Shown here one piece after another: positions 1 to 7,383 of a DNA stretch of 11,876 nt. The notes under the pieces are model-generated. The model had not been told where the DNA came from, did no database searches, and worked only from the letters and a program-made list of their open reading frames with translations. Every line of letters starts with the position of its first letter. Positions within the stretch are counted from its first letter, which is position 1. The DNA comes from CAZDUS01 sp964609375. Its GTDB lineage: Bacteria > Verrucomicrobiota > Kiritimatiellia > CAIKKV01 > CAITUY01. The DNA lies in the NCBI GenBank assembly GCA_964609375.1, contig CAZSSA010000076.1:1-11876 (forward strand), given 5' to 3'. Made by a program: the position numbers and the translations under genes.

Positions 1-12
1 AGTGGTAACCCC

Positions 13-1272
13 CTACTCCCGAACCTGCCCCGTCCCGCGCACCACGTACTTATAGGTGGTCAACTCTTCCAACCCCATCGGACCACGGGCATGCAGCTTA
101 TCCGTGCTGATGCCAATCTCCGCGCCCATCCCGAATTCTCCACCATCAGTAAACCGCGTCGAGGCATTCACGTACACCGCCGCCGAATTCACTTCCTGCG
201 TGAACACCTTCTGCGCCTCCGGCGCGTTCGCAATGATCGCATCGGAATGATTCGATCCATAGGTATTAATATGATCCACCGCCGCCTTGACCGACGGCAC
301 AACACGCACCGCCAAAATCAAGTCGAGGTATTCCGCATACCAATCCTCTTCCGTCGCCGCTTTCATGGAAGGCACAATCGCCCGTGCCGCCTCGTCCCCG
401 CGCAACTCCACCCCGCCTTCCTTCCCCAGCAATTCCGCCACCATGGGCAGGAACGTCTTGGCAATTTCGCTATTCACCAGCAACGTCTCCATGGCGTTGC
501 AAACGCCCGGCCGCTGACACTTCGCGTTCTCGCAAATCTTCAAGGCCATCTCCAAGTCCGCCGAGGCGTCCACATACGTATGGCAAACGCCCTTGTAATG
601 CTTAATGACCGGCACCCGCGCCTGCTCCACCACCGCCCGGATCAACCCTTCCCCACCACGCGGAATCACCACATCAACCTTTCCCTCAAGTTGAACAAGT
701 TCCCGAACTGCCTCACGGTCAATCGTGGACACAAATTGAATCGCGTGTTCCGGCATGCCCTTCTTCAACCCGCCTGCCCGCAACGCCTCCACAATGGCCA
801 GGTTGGACTGCATCGACTCCTTGCCGCCACGCAAAATCACCGCATTGGAGGTCTTGAAACACAACCCCGCCGCATCCGCCGTCACATTCGGGCGCGCCTC
901 ATAAATCATGGCAACAACCCCGATCGGGACACGCACCTTCACAATTTCCAAGCCATTCGGACGAATCCAGCGGCTGATCACCCCACCCACCGGATCCTTG
1001 AGACCCGAAACTTCACGTAAATCTTTGGCCATCGCGTTGATTCTGGAATCCGTCAGCGTTAACCTGTCGATTAACGCAACCGTCATTCCCGACGCCTTTG
1101 CCGCCTCGACATCAACCGCATTGGCAGCCTTGACCACCTCACGGCGTTCCTCAAGTTCATCCGCCATCGCCTGCAGGATGCTATTCTTCTTGCGCGCCGT
1201 CAGCCTCGCCAACGCTCGCGAAGCCCCCACCGCCCGGATGCCCAATTCCAACATTTCTTCATGAATGCCCAT
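13..1272 (-). CDS. proA: Gamma-glutamyl phosphate reductase (glutamate-5-semialdehyde dehydrogenase)
   Basis: This cytoplasmic enzyme reduces gamma-glutamyl phosphate with NADPH to glutamate-5-semialdehyde, the second step of proline synthesis from glutamate. The 419-residue product has the usual ProA length and is similar to the family from end to end. The catalytic cysteine is most likely C258 in the RPGVCNAMETLLV segment. The IYEARPNVTADAA and ILRGGKE segments are typical of the nucleotide-binding part. I chose the ATG at 1272 because AAGGGGGG lies about 4 bases upstream. A TTG in frame at 1290 would add six residues but has no such support. The gene starts 18 bases after the proB stop, so the two are surely cotranscribed and probably translationally coupled. 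The stop is TAG. The identification is very safe. Confidence 0.97.
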   Translation of the reverse strand: MGIHEEMLELGIRAVGASRALARLTARKKNSILQAMADELEERREVVKAANAVDVEAAKASGMTVALIDRLTLTDSRINAMAKDLREVSGLKDPVGGVISRWIRPNGLEIVKVRVPIGVVAMIYEARPNVTADAAGLCFKTSNAVILRGGKESMQSNLAIVEALRAGGLKKGMPEHAIQFVSTIDREAVRELVQLEGKVDVVIPRGGEGLIRAVVEQARVPVIKHYKGVCHTYVDASADLEMALKICENAKCQRPGVCNAMETLLVNSEIAKTFLPMVAELLGKEGGVELRGDEAARAIVPSMKAATEEDWYAEYLDLILAVRVVPSVKAAVDHINTYGSNHSDAIIANAPEAQKVFTQEVNSAAVYVNASTRFTDGGEFGMGAEIGISTDKLHARGPMGLEELTTYKYVVRGTGQVRE

Positions 1273-1290
1273 GCGACCCCCCTTCGCCAA

Positions 1291-2130
1291 TCAACCTTTC
1301 AGCGACGCCACCACAAAAGTCCCCACATCCTCCCCCTTCATCACCCTCCCGATATTGACCGGATGCCGCCCATCGGCAATGACCACATGACACCCCGCAT
1401 GTGCCGCCCCCTGTGCCGCCCGCAACTTGGACCCCATCCCCCCCTTGGACAAATTCCCTTTCTGGCCCGTCACTAACGCCAGCGTCTTCTTATCAACCTT
1501 CTCCAGATACGAAACCCGGCGGCTCTTCCCGTTCGTCCCCGGCGCCCTCAACCCATCCGTGGTACTCAGAATGATCAACAAATCGGCCCGAATCATCTTC
1601 ACCACCAACGAAGCCAGAAAATCATTATCCCCCAGCTTGATGTCAGCGCGAATTTCCTCATCCGCCACCACATCGTTCTCATTGACGATCGGTATCACCT
1701 TGTGACGCAACATGTTCTCCATCGTGCGCCGCGCATTCGTCAGCCGGATATGATGATTGAAATCATCATGCGTCAACAACACCTGCCCCACCTTGCACTT
1801 CTTGGCTGCAAACAGCTTATCATATGTCGTCATCAGTCGGCACTGCCCCACCGCCGCCGCCATCTGCAAATCAGGAAGCTCCGTCGGACGCGACACCATA
1901 CCCAGTGCTTCCATTCCCGCCCCGATGGCCCCCGAGGTAATCACAACCAACTCAATACCGTTATGCTGCAAATGCGCCAATTCCGCCACTAACGACCGAA
2001 TCCGCCGGTGTTCCGGTCGTCCAGTCTTCTGAACCAACACCCGGCTACCGATCTTCACAACAACGCGACGGACATCCGCCACGCCTTCCCTGAGCTTTAG
2101 TGACGCTTTCATGAGGGCTGTTAATATCAT
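1291..2130 (-). CDS. proB: Glutamate 5-kinase, short form without PUA domain
   Basis: This cytoplasmic kinase phosphorylates the gamma-carboxyl of glutamate with ATP, the first and normally proline-inhibited step of proline synthesis. It has the amino-acid-kinase fold: VVVKIGSRVLV near residue 23, VITSGAIGAGMEALG, the glutamate-binding PIVNENDVV, KLGDNDFLASLV, and KGGMGSKLRAAQGA near the C-terminus. At 279 residues it stops at the end of the kinase domain. The C-terminal PUA domain found in the roughly 367-residue E. coli enzyme is absent. I chose the ATG at 2130 because AGGGAAG sits about 4 bases upstream. A second ATG at 2112 has no ribosome site, and an in-frame TTG at 2193 would run the reading frame through a hairpin. 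It is followed by proA. Confidence 0.95.
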   Translation of the reverse strand: MILTALMKASLKLREGVADVRRVVVKIGSRVLVQKTGRPEHRRIRSLVAELAHLQHNGIELVVITSGAIGAGMEALGMVSRPTELPDLQMAAAVGQCRLMTTYDKLFAAKKCKVGQVLLTHDDFNHHIRLTNARRTMENMLRHKVIPIVNENDVVADEEIRADIKLGDNDFLASLVVKMIRADLLIILSTTDGLRAPGTNGKSRRVSYLEKVDKKTLALVTGQKGNLSKGGMGSKLRAAQGAAHAGCHVVIADGRHPVNIGRVMKGEDVGTFVVASLKG

Positions 2131-2169
2131 AATCTTCCCTGAAATGTCGAGATTCTGCCAAGAGCCATC

Positions 2170-2190
2170 CCTGCCGCCTCGCGCGGCAGG
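2170..2190. repeat. 8-bp perfect inverted repeat (hairpin) upstream of proB
   Basis: CCTGCCGC at 2170-2177 and GCGGCAGG at 2183-2190 are perfect complements separated by 5 bases, giving a very stable GC-rich stem-loop. It lies 40 bases upstream of the proB start. Neither strand has a T-tract after it, so it does not look like an intrinsic terminator. It could be a leader structure, a protein-binding palindrome or a member of a dispersed repeat family. The sequence alone does not decide. Confidence 0.6.
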
Positions 2191-2274
2191 CAATTCTCAG
2201 GGGTATCGCTCGCCAACGCCCTTTCCCGATTTATCGCCTTTCATCGATGACACCAACACCAACTCGTTCTCCCG

Positions 2275-2303
2275 TTGACACCCATTCACAAACTGGCAAT
2301 GAT
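2275..2303 (+). promoter_or_regulatory. Candidate sigma70-type promoter for the BatD-like gene
   Basis: A perfect TTGACA -35 box at 2275-2280 is followed, after exactly 17 bases, by AATGAT at 2298-2303, which matches 4 of 6 bases of the -10 consensus. Transcription would start near 2310, only about 8 bases before the ATG at 2318, so the leader would be very short. The ribosome site is correspondingly weak (GAG). This is a consensus match only. Confidence 0.4.
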
Positions 2304-2317
2304 GAGAACTGAGCCAC

Positions 2318-3433
2318 ATGAAACCATCAACCCCATACACCCTTGCCGCCTGCCTCACCGGGCTTCTCCTCCTCACCCCCTCGATCTCCCTCTCCGCCCC
2401 CGACCGCTTTGCCCGCTTCTCAACAAACCCGACCCGCCTCTATGCCGGCCAGACCTTCGACCTCACCCTCGCCATCTACAACACCGGCGACATCCTCGAC
2501 AAATCCATCAATATCTCCAGCATGCCCCCACCCGATGCCCTGCGCTTCGAACCCTTTCAGGAATTGTCCCTTCAACAGGAAACCGTGGATAACCAAGCCT
2601 ACGAAGTCCGCCGCTTCCGTTCCCGCGCTGTAACCCCTGCCGCCGGCTCCTTCTTCCTCGCCCCCTCCCTTCAAGGCGCACTCATCCGGGAAACCCGTTC
2701 CTATTTCTTCGTCCAGCGCCAAACCTCTCCCATTACCATCCCTGTTGAGCCCTTCACTTTAATAACCCTCCCTCTGCCAACCGAAGGTCGTCCACGATCC
2801 TTCTCCGGTGCCGTCGGCGAATTCCGCCTCCTCGCCACCGCCACGCCCCTGGATATTGCCATCGGAGACCTCGTCACCATCGAGACCCGCATAGAAGGAA
2901 TTGGGCTCCCCGAAACCCTCCCTCCCCCAACCCTCCCCGCCGCCAACGGCGTAAAGGTTTACGGGGTAAAACCCATTCCCGCCGAGAGTTCCGCCACCAT
3001 ACACACCTTCCGCCAAACCGTTGTCCCTGCAGAGCCCTCTCTCTCCGCACTACCTGCCCTGTCGTTCACCTTCTTTAACACCCGGACAGGCCAATACGAG
3101 ACCCAAACGGCAGGTCCCTTCCCCCTCACCTTCCACGCCGAACGCTCCCCCGTCCAACCAGTCTACACACCCCGCACCAATCCCGTAACGGTCACGACCC
3201 CACCACCACTCCCCCCCGCTCCGGGCTTCTGGAAACGCCTTCTCTCACGCATGCACCCAGCCCCTGCTGAACAAATGACCCTTGGTCAGGATACGAAAGT
3301 CCGCCTGGCCCCATCCGAAAGCGCCATAACACTCTTTATGCTGAAAGGTGGATCAATCATCAAGGTGGAGTCCCGCGCCGAAGAGTGGATCCGCATCGAA
3401 TCACCGGATGGCACCGGCTGGATTCGCAAGTAG
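2318..3433 (+). CDS. Secreted BatD-like protein with C-terminal bacterial SH3 domain
   Basis: This is a 371-residue exported protein. Residues 1-27 form a signal peptide (hydrophobic core LTGLLLLTP, likely cut after SLSA). Residues 28 to about 275 have the look of BatD: a Tyr-Ala-Gly-Gln-Thr strand pattern, a TPAAGSFFLAP segment, PTEGRPRSFSGAVGEFRL and VKVYGVKP, implying tandem Ig-like beta domains. Residues 320-371 look like a bacterial SH3 domain (KVRLAPSES...GGSIIKV...WIRIESPDGTGWIRK), which usually binds peptidoglycan or peptides. BatD proteins are usually membrane-anchored near the C-terminus and encoded beside batA/batB/moxR. Here no membrane segment is evident after the signal peptide and no such neighbours are present. 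The protein is therefore probably a free periplasmic relative of unknown role. The start ATG has only a weak GAG upstream. Confidence 0.75.
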   Translation: MKPSTPYTLAACLTGLLLLTPSISLSAPDRFARFSTNPTRLYAGQTFDLTLAIYNTGDILDKSINISSMPPPDALRFEPFQELSLQQETVDNQAYEVRRFRSRAVTPAAGSFFLAPSLQGALIRETRSYFFVQRQTSPITIPVEPFTLITLPLPTEGRPRSFSGAVGEFRLLATATPLDIAIGDLVTIETRIEGIGLPETLPPPTLPAANGVKVYGVKPIPAESSATIHTFRQTVVPAEPSLSALPALSFTFFNTRTGQYETQTAGPFPLTFHAERSPVQPVYTPRTNPVTVTTPPPLPPAPGFWKRLLSRMHPAPAEQMTLGQDTKVRLAPSESAITLFMLKGGSIIKVESRAEEWIRIESPDGTGWIRK

Positions 3434-3470
3434 ACTCAATAGCTTGCCGCCGTCCTTGCAACTCAGGACA

Positions 3471-4169
3471 TTAAAATCCCTTCAAATCATTTTTCCGGAG
3501 CCGATCCACCTTCGTTCGCTCCTCCGTAACATACTCAGCCCACTTTGTAATGGCTGGAACGGCATCACACGAACAAAACACCAGATCGCCGCCAATACGG
3601 AATGCAAACAACCTCGGACCGTTATGGGCAACGTTTTTCGGGACATAGGAAACAAACGATCTCAAACCCAACGTATGAAGTCCGTTATACGCCTTACGTA
3701 TCGCCCGGGATGTAACATCACCATTCTTCTCGGTCGGACTTGCCAGATTGGTCAACGGTATCACTTTTGTCGATTTCCCGGCCAACGCAGGAGGCGGCAC
3801 CGCATACTCCTCCCATCGCCCCGGTATCGTTGCCAATAGAGCCACCTGCTCGTTGGTGGTGATCGCCGTCATAATGGCACCATCGCTGCGAACCTTGTGC
3901 CGCACATCGGGTTCCTCGCCCGGCCATACCCTCGAATAAATAACCATCCCGGCCCGCGCCTCCTGCCCGCCTGTTTTAACGAAAAACAGGCTCACGAGAA
4001 TATCATCCTTCAAATACACGTCCACGCCCGTGAGGTCACCAATCCCCGGCAAGTTTGTCACGCCCTCGCCATATCGATCCATGCATTCCACCTTTGTCTC
4101 CCCCATACGCGCATGAGCCGTCACAGCAAACACGGAGCAGCACACCAAAATAAATAAACCCCATTTCAT
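3471..4169 (-). CDS. Secreted protein of unknown function
   Basis: I do not recognise a named family. The 232-residue product has a clear signal peptide (MKWGLFILVCCSVFAVTAHA, cut after AHA at residue 20), so it is exported. The mature N-terminus begins with an RMGETKVECMDRYGEG motif, a pattern I associate with small secreted proteins of PVC bacteria. The rest alternates short beta-like strands with a mixed charged C-terminus (TEERTKVDRLRKNDLKGF). Cysteines at the CSC motif (FCSCDAV) are the only other notable residues in the mature part. The start is secure: GGAGG lies about 5 bases before the ATG. It converges with the BatD-like gene 37 bases away and is divergent from pdxA. No terminator is visible in the 37-base gap. 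Confidence 0.8.
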   Translation of the reverse strand: MKWGLFILVCCSVFAVTAHARMGETKVECMDRYGEGVTNLPGIGDLTGVDVYLKDDILVSLFFVKTGGQEARAGMVIYSRVWPGEEPDVRHKVRSDGAIMTAITTNEQVALLATIPGRWEEYAVPPPALAGKSTKVIPLTNLASPTEKNGDVTSRAIRKAYNGLHTLGLRSFVSYVPKNVAHNGPRLFAFRIGGDLVFCSCDAVPAITKWAEYVTEERTKVDRLRKNDLKGF

Positions 4170-4278
4170 ACTTGCCTCCAGAATAAGTCATCCCCTCGGC
4201 ATCCAAGTGAACGGTTTGCAGTTTACCCCCCCTCCGCACTTGACTCCAACCCATTTTTTTCAGACAAGGGTAACTGCA

Positions 4279-5304
4279 ATGACCCCGTCAACACAACCAC
4301 CGACATGCCAGCGCCCCATCATCGCCATCACCATGGGCGACCCCGCCGGCATCGGGCCCGAACTATGCCTCACGATGTTGACCGATCAGGCCGTCCTAGC
4401 CGCCTGCACTCCCGTCATCTTCGGCGATGCCGCCCTCCTGGCCCAAGTCGCCAAAGCCACCCATATCCCCCAACCCCATCCCGTCATCCCCTTCAACAAT
4501 TGGTCATCCCCCGGCAACCACCCTGCTCTCATCGTCGATCTGGATTGCCTGTCAGGCCAAACCATTACCCCGGGACAACTCTCCGCCACCTCCGGCGCTG
4601 CCGCCCATCGATGCGTCGTTACCGCCACCAAGGAGGCCTTGGCACACCGCGTCAATGCCATCGTCACCGCCCCGCTCAATAAACAAGCCCTGCACTTGGC
4701 CGGGGTCCCCCATCCCGGTCACACCGAACTCCTCGCTGAACTCACCGGCACCCACCGCTACTGCATGATGCTCGCCTCGGAACACATCACCACCAGCCTG
4801 GTCACCACCCATACCGCCCTCGCCAAAGTCCCCGCCTTGCTCACCCGGGAACGGATCCTGGACGTCATTCGCCTCACCGCCAGCGCGATGAAATCCTTAC
4901 GCAACAGGGAGCCCCGTTTGACCGTCTGTGGCCTGAACCCCCACGGTGGCGAAAGCGGACTACTCGGAAACGAGGAACGCGACATCATCAATCCTGCCGT
5001 CAATCAGGCACAATCCGAGGGTTTCCTGGTCGAGGGGCCCCTCCCTCCCGACACCGCCTTTCTCCCCAACCGCCTCAGTAATACCGATGCCTACATCTGT
5101 ATGTACCACGATCAAGGCCTGATCCCGTTCAAGATGCTGGCATTTGAAGTCGGCGTCAATGTCACCCTGGGCCTACCCATCGTGCGAACCTCACCCGATC
5201 ACGGGACCGCGTTTGATCTGGCATGGACCGGTCGAGCCAGCCCCTCCAGCATGCGCGCCGCCATCCTCTATGCCGCTCGGTTATCCAATGCCGAGATCAC
5301 CTAA
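4279..5304 (+). CDS. pdxA: 4-hydroxythreonine-4-phosphate dehydrogenase
   Basis: This cytoplasmic, metal- and NAD-dependent enzyme oxidises 4-phosphohydroxy-L-threonine. The product decarboxylates to 3-amino-1-hydroxyacetone phosphate, which enters the DXP-dependent pathway to pyridoxal phosphate. The 341-residue product matches the family length. ITMGDPAGIGPE is at residues 17-28 and APLNKQAL at 131-138. The three metal-ligand histidines are recognisable as H178 (TTHTA), H222 (NPHGGE) and H277 (MYHDQG), with spacing as in the E. coli enzyme. I chose the ATG at 4279, preceded by AAGGG about 8 bases upstream. An in-frame ATG at 4207 would add 24 unconserved proline-rich residues. PdxA2-type paralogues act on other phosphorylated hydroxyacids, so the exact substrate is inferred. 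It stands alone, 131 bases from the next gene. Confidence 0.95.
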   Translation: MTPSTQPPTCQRPIIAITMGDPAGIGPELCLTMLTDQAVLAACTPVIFGDAALLAQVAKATHIPQPHPVIPFNNWSSPGNHPALIVDLDCLSGQTITPGQLSATSGAAAHRCVVTATKEALAHRVNAIVTAPLNKQALHLAGVPHPGHTELLAELTGTHRYCMMLASEHITTSLVTTHTALAKVPALLTRERILDVIRLTASAMKSLRNREPRLTVCGLNPHGGESGLLGNEERDIINPAVNQAQSEGFLVEGPLPPDTAFLPNRLSNTDAYICMYHDQGLIPFKMLAFEVGVNVTLGLPIVRTSPDHGTAFDLAWTGRASPSSMRAAILYAARLSNAEIT

Positions 5305-5435
5305 ACTCACGACTATTCATACCTCCAACCTGGCGCCGAGATCAGACTCAACAATGCAGAGATTCCATCGCTCTTGATTTCTTTGTTTCCTCGTCCGCCT
5401 TCTGTTAAAACATCTCAGGAATGGAGAAGAACTTC

Positions 5436-6425
5436 ATGAGCGGACACTACATGCAGGACATAAAGCAACAGGAACGCAACACTCCTCCATTGCTTCCTTC
5501 TTGTCCTTTACGGTTAGCTCGCCACCTCACGAGGCCAACCCGTCGATCAATCACCTCCCCCTCCCCTCTCCCCTTGCTCTTGGCCATCCTCCTCGGCGCG
5601 GGCTGCGGCAACCCCACTCCCTCCCCCACTCCCGGCCCCAGCCCTCAGGCTCGCGTTGCATCCCTTGCCCCCAGCATCACAGAAATCGTCGCCGCCCTCG
5701 GGGCCTCGGACCAACTCGTCGGACGCTCCTCCGCCTGCGACTACCCCCCGGATGTCATTTCCCGCCTGCCCATCGTCGGCGACTTCGGAGTCCCCTCCAT
5801 GGAGCGCCTTCTCGCCACCCGCCCAACTCTGGTTCTCTACACCGACCTCGCCGATGAATCCATCCCCGCCCGCCTCAACCATTCCGGCCTCACCCCCGTC
5901 CATATCCCCTGCGCACAACTCACCGAAGTCGCCCCCGCCATCCGCGCCGTCGGCCACCTCCTCGGACGCGACACCCTCGCCAACCAACTCGCCAATACCA
6001 TGGACTCGCGCATCGCCGCCTATCGCCGCCAACTCCCCCCTCCAGACCAACGCCCCCGCGTCCTCGTCTTAATCTGGAACGATCCCTTGACGGCCGCCGG
6101 AAATAAGAGTTTCTTAACGGAACTCATCACGTTGGCCGGTGGAAGAAACGTCGCCGATACCATCCAGCGTGACTATTTCCAGGTTTCCGGGGAATGGGTT
6201 GTAAGTCGCGATCCGGATGTCATTTTCTGTTTCTTTATGTCGAGCGATATGCCAGCGCGTGAAATGATCCTGAAACAACCTGGATGGAGTGGCGTCAAGG
6301 CTGTCCGCTCAGGCCGCGTCTATGCCGGTCTGGATAACAACCTGATTCTCCGCCCCGGCCCACGCATGATTCAAGGCGTCGAAGCGATCCAACACTGTCT
6401 ACGGGAGTCCCATGGCAAACCGTGA
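5436..6425 (+). CDS. Lipoprotein substrate-binding protein of a BtuF/FecB-type ABC importer
   Basis: This is the extracytoplasmic binding component that would capture a corrinoid (or siderophore/haem) and deliver it to the permease encoded next. The mature part begins with the BtuF-like RVASLAPSITEIVAALGA and SSACDYPPDV, followed by LPIVGDFGVPSMERLLATRPTLVL, typical of the long-helix-linked two-lobe fold. A hydrophobic stretch ending LLGAGC gives a relaxed lipobox, so C57 is probably lipidated. A Pro/Thr/Ser linker follows. I chose the ATG at 5436 because GGAGAAG lies about 6 bases upstream. The ATG at 5421 has its AGGA directly abutting. Either start leaves an unusually long, basic, proline-rich leader of about 40 residues before the hydrophobic core. 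The end overlaps the permease gene by 14 bases. Cobalamin is the best guess from the SSACDYPP motif. Confidence 0.85.
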   Translation: MSGHYMQDIKQQERNTPPLLPSCPLRLARHLTRPTRRSITSPSPLPLLLAILLGAGCGNPTPSPTPGPSPQARVASLAPSITEIVAALGASDQLVGRSSACDYPPDVISRLPIVGDFGVPSMERLLATRPTLVLYTDLADESIPARLNHSGLTPVHIPCAQLTEVAPAIRAVGHLLGRDTLANQLANTMDSRIAAYRRQLPPPDQRPRVLVLIWNDPLTAAGNKSFLTELITLAGGRNVADTIQRDYFQVSGEWVVSRDPDVIFCFFMSSDMPAREMILKQPGWSGVKAVRSGRVYAGLDNNLILRPGPRMIQGVEAIQHCLRESHGKP

Positions 6426-7383
6426 CCGCACTTTTTATCTGGTCATCACCATCAGCCCGGTCATTCTGGCTCTCTGCCTGCTCATGGGACCCGCCGGACT
6501 GGGCCTTCCCGATTGGACAACCCAGCGCGAAATCCTGATCCTCCGCGTAACCCGCGTCCTCGCAGGCCTGATCGTCGGGGCCGCCCTCTCCGTCGCAGGA
6601 GTCGTCCTGCAAGCCATTCTCCGAAATCCCCTCGCCGAGCCCTACGTATTAGGCGTCAGCAGCGGAGCCGGCCTTGGCGCCGCTCTCGCCATCCTGTTCG
6701 GATTCTCGGCCCTCGGCGCCTTCACCCTCCCGCTCATGGCCTTTCTCCTTGCCATCGCCACCCTCGCCGCCGTTTACAAACTGGCTTCATCCTCCGGCTC
6801 CGCCCCGTCCCTCTATGGCCTCATCCTCAGCGGCGTCATCGTCAGTTCCGTTTGCTCCAGCTTGCTGATGTTCCTTGTCTCGCTCGCCCCTGTCGAAGGC
6901 ATGCACAGTATTCTCTGGTGGATGCTGGGGAATCTCGATGTCTCCTCGAATGCCCTGCTGGCCATGACCGGTGGCACTGTCCTCGCCGGCGGCATCGGCA
7001 TCTGGCTCCTCGCCCCCGAATTCAATGCCCTGACACTCGGTCACGATATGGCCCACTATCTCGGCATCCGAGTCCGGCTGGCCATCGGCACCGGTTTACT
7101 CCTCGCCACTCTGATCACCGCCGCTTCCGTCGGCATCTCGGGCTTGATCGGTTTCGTCGGGTTGATCGTCCCGCACGTCATGCGTAACCTCGTCGGCCCC
7201 GATCATCGCCGACTGATCCCCGCCTCCGCCCTGGGCGGCGGCGCCTTCCTCGCCGCCTGCGACGCCCTCGCCCGGACCGTCATGGCGGCCGAGATCCCCG
7301 TCGGTGTCGTCACCGCACTCGTCGGGGGCCCCTTCTTCCTCATCCTGCTCCGCAAACGCCGCCAGGAGCAATGGCTATCGTGA
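6412..7383 (+). CDS. FecCD/BtuC-type ABC transporter permease
   Basis: This inner-membrane permease of the vitamin B12/iron-siderophore importer class has 323 residues and roughly 9-10 hydrophobic helices, as usual for a BtuC homodimer subunit. Diagnostic segments are QAILRNPLAEPYVLGVSSGA at 67-86, ILWWMLGNLD at 167-176, and the ATPase-contacting stretch SGLIGFVGLIVPHVMRNLVG at 243-262 followed by DHRRLIPAS. The start ATG lies inside the end of the binding-protein gene, with GGGAG about 4 bases upstream, so translation is coupled. The stop TGA overlaps the ATPase gene. With the flanking genes it forms a complete importer. The family is certain, while the substrate is inferred from the binding protein. 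Confidence 0.93.
   Translation: MANRDRTFYLVITISPVILALCLLMGPAGLGLPDWTTQREILILRVTRVLAGLIVGAALSVAGVVLQAILRNPLAEPYVLGVSSGAGLGAALAILFGFSALGAFTLPLMAFLLAIATLAAVYKLASSSGSAPSLYGLILSGVIVSSVCSSLLMFLVSLAPVEGMHSILWWMLGNLDVSSNALLAMTGGTVLAGGIGIWLLAPEFNALTLGHDMAHYLGIRVRLAIGTGLLLATLITAASVGISGLIGFVGLIVPHVMRNLVGPDHRRLIPASALGGGAFLAACDALARTVMAAEIPVGVVTALVGGPFFLILLRKRRQEQWLS

Noticed and set aside
91..1020. A 309-codon open frame on the plus strand opposite proA
   Set aside because: It is wholly antisense to a clear proA. Its product is rich in His and Arg with no recognisable motif, as expected from the opposite strand of a gene with biased third positions.
2143..2193. Upstream TTG start for proB at 2193
   Set aside because: It would translate through the hairpin and add 21 unconserved residues. 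The ATG at 2130 has a good ribosome site.
4240..4268. TTGACT as a -35 for pdxA
   Set aside because: The sequence 17 bases downstream (GACAAG) is a poor -10, and no better pairing was found.
5383..5411. Promoter-like TTGTTT (5383-5388) and TAAAAC (5406-5411) 17 bases apart, before the importer operon
   Set aside because: Only 3 of 6 and 4 of 6 consensus matches, which is not enough to call in a pyrimidine-rich spacer.
5305..5435. Possible cobalamin riboswitch ahead of the importer operon
   Set aside because: The gap is only 131 bases, shorter than the usual element, and I see no B12-box-like conserved core or long-range pairing.
6513..7187. A 224-codon open frame inside the permease gene in another frame
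   Set aside because: The product is Arg/Pro/His-rich noise, and the permease frame has clear family motifs throughout.
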